From: Sideroxyarcus sp045866275
GTDB lineage: Bacteria > Pseudomonadota > Gammaproteobacteria > Burkholderiales > Gallionellaceae
DNA: 64,000 nt
NCBI GenBank assembly: GCA_045866275.1
Contig: BAAFRX010000002.1
Location: forward strand, 62,001-126,000
Direction of reading: 5' to 3'
A program made the translations under genes and the position numbers. The notes under the pieces are model-generated. The model made no database searches and was not told where the DNA came from. It saw only the letters and a program-made list of their open reading frames with translations. Position 1 is the first letter of the stretch, and every line of letters starts with the position of its first letter. Positions 61,829-64,000 of the stretch are shown one piece after another.

Positions 61829-62691
61829 CACGACTCACCATCCGCGTCCGGCGGCAGCGCGCCGCGCGGCACCTTGTAACGGTTATAGCTCCACAGATAT
61901 TGCGCCGGCAATTTGCTGATCGCCTGTTCCAGTGCGACGTTCATCTGTTGCGGGATCGAGCCGGCCGGGTCGAACTGCAGTGGCGAGAAATGCAGCTCGT
62001 ATCCCGCGCCGTGCGGCAAACGCTCGCCCACACACATGAATACGGCGGGATGGCTCATTTCGATCAGGCGTCCAACCAGGGTCATCGTGTAGGCGGGACG
62101 ACCAAAGAACGGCGTCCACTCGCCTTCACCGTTACCCGGGGCCTGGTCCGGCAACACCCCAATAACGCCGCCCTGCTTCAAGGTTTTGAACACCTGGCGC
62201 ACGCCACCCAGGTCGGCACCGACCAGCTTGATCTGGCCGCGCGCGCGCCCCAGGTGCATCAGGCGATCCAGCGATGCCCAGCGCGGTGCGCGATACATGA
62301 TGGTCATCGGCATATGGGCGCCGATGTACAGACTCACCACTTCAAAACACCCCAGATGCGGGGTGAGCATGATGATGCCGTCCCCTTTGCGCTGCGCCGC
62401 CTCGACATCTTCCCAACCGTGGCACGCCTTGACGCTGGCGAGCACTTGCAACAAAGGCCGTCGCCATATCCACGCCAATTCCAGCCCGCCCTTGCCCACT
62501 TCACGAATACTGGCGTGCAATAGCCTGCGGTACCCCACTTCGGTCTGCGCCAATCCGGACTGGCGCAGATTCGTGCGCAAATGCGCCGCATAGCGCGCAG
62601 AAAACATATAGGTCAATCCGCCAATTATCCCGCCCAGCCAGTGCAGCATGCGCAAAGGCATGCGCGCCAGTACGTCAAAGAGTAAACCCAT
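61828..62691 (-). CDS. LpxL/LpxM-family lipid A acyltransferase (second copy)
   Basis: A 287-residue paralogue of the downstream gene. The N-terminal membrane segment is LRMLHWLGGIIGGLTYMF, the catalytic motif is HLGCFE (HxxxxE), and VLPDQAPGNGEGEWTPFFGRPAYTM and YELHFSPLQFDPAGS follow. Because HTGB-type pairs usually add laurate and myristate in sequence, one copy may act as the LpxM step. Which is which cannot be told. It diverges from metK across an 84-nt gap. Confidence 0.9.
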   Translation of the reverse strand: MGLLFDVLARMPLRMLHWLGGIIGGLTYMFSARYAAHLRTNLRQSGLAQTEVGYRRLLHASIREVGKGGLELAWIWRRPLLQVLASVKACHGWEDVEAAQRKGDGIIMLTPHLGCFEVVSLYIGAHMPMTIMYRAPRWASLDRLMHLGRARGQIKLVGADLGGVRQVFKTLKQGGVIGVLPDQAPGNGEGEWTPFFGRPAYTMTLVGRLIEMSHPAVFMCVGERLPHGAGYELHFSPLQFDPAGSIPQQMNVALEQAISKLPAQYLWSYNRYKVPRGALPPDADGES

Positions 62692-62708
62692 ATGAAAAAC
62701 CCGTTAAG

Positions 62709-62736
62709 TTTGAGATCGGCGCGAATTTGTTATACT
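62709..62736 (+). promoter_or_regulatory. Candidate promoter of metK
   Basis: -35 TTTGAG (62709-62714), 16-nt spacer and -10 TATACT (62731-62736). It gives a leader of about 30 nt, too short for a SAM riboswitch upstream of metK. Confidence 0.5.
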
Positions 62737-62775
62737 GCGCGCCCATTTAATCATTGAAGCAGCAAGCGGAGCGCC

Positions 62776-63939
<1,164 letters not shown>

Positions 63940-63977
63940 GCCCGCCCCCGCAGGGTGGTCTGTGTTTCGGCGAAGGC

Positions 63978-63997
63978 TAACATCGCTTGCGATGTTA
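63978..63997. promoter_or_regulatory. Hairpin downstream of metK
   Basis: TAACATCG-CTTG-CGATGTTA is a perfect 8-bp stem with a 4-nt loop, followed by AGG at the window edge. No T-run is seen. It could be a terminator stem, a repeat or the first part of a leader structure for the next gene (a SAH riboswitch often precedes ahcY here). The cut edge prevents a decision. Confidence 0.4.
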
Positions 63998-64000
63998 AGG

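Noticed and set aside
62692..62775. SAM riboswitch upstream of metK
   Set aside because: The gap is 84 nt, the likely leader about 30 nt, and no aptamer-like pairing is visible.

Overview
The window looks like the chromosome of a GC-rich betaproteobacterium. The best guess is the order Nitrosomonadales, near the iron- and sulfur-oxidising Gallionellaceae, and this rests on recalled resemblance and gene order, not on a search. Supporting signs are a betaproteobacterial proteasome homologue (BPH), the rsmI / lpoA-yraN-diaA-dolP cluster, the rhodanese-grxC-secB-gpsA cluster, a lysine/alanine-rich histone-like protein, and a cbb3 oxidase operon as the only terminal oxidase seen. Most genes are housekeeping and tightly packed, with many 1-8 nt stop/start overlaps and many GTG or TTG starts. 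No prophage, insertion sequence, CRISPR array or rRNA operon was found.

Layout. 1-3772 (minus): MSHA/type II-like pilus genes, namely a c-di-GMP-type ATPase, an inner-membrane platform, a prepilin and a truncated membrane protein. 3878-13708: trmL, then on the minus strand a chain read from 13708 down to 4398: a YgaV/BigR-type ArsR repressor, an RND efflux adaptor and pump, a DUF2892 protein, a PglL-type ligase, a rhodanese, glutaredoxin, SecB, an SH3 protein and GpsA. 13825-18301: gpmI, envC, ctpA and an unknown gene. 18308-23120: a nitronate monooxygenase-like flavoprotein, hemN and fnr diverging around an FNR box, and two unknown genes. 23110-31400 (minus): ccoNOQP, a previously uncalled 42-residue membrane protein, a terminator, then ccoGHIS. 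31695-36961: tRNA-Gly(CCC), thiS-thiG-trmB, then hemW-rdgB-rph and a PP2C phosphatase.

37082-43728: yicC-gmk-rpoZ-spoT, pabB, BPH and the histone-like gene. 43850-49179: nrdA-nrdB behind a promoter with two NrdR-like boxes, and pyrC. 49304-53535: a second, HAE-1-type RND pump with its lipoprotein adaptor. 53609-58630: rsmI and, divergently, lpoA-yraN-diaA/gmhA-two BON lipoproteins-rfaE2-DUF971. 58750-63939: ubiE, ubiD, two lipid A-type acyltransferases and metK.

How it fits together. FNR has all four Fe-S cysteines. FNR-type palindromes sit about 41 nt upstream of plausible start sites of ccoN and hemN, so high-affinity respiration and oxygen-independent haem synthesis look jointly controlled by oxygen. 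The two-cysteine ArsR repressor has a near-perfect operator in front of the efflux genes, and its downstream chain is rich in thiol and sulfane-sulfur proteins, which suggests a reactive-sulfur or redox response. The least expected observation is that short palindromic repeats, also present between genes here, seem to have entered two reading frames without breaking them: the prepilin leader and the middle of GpsA.
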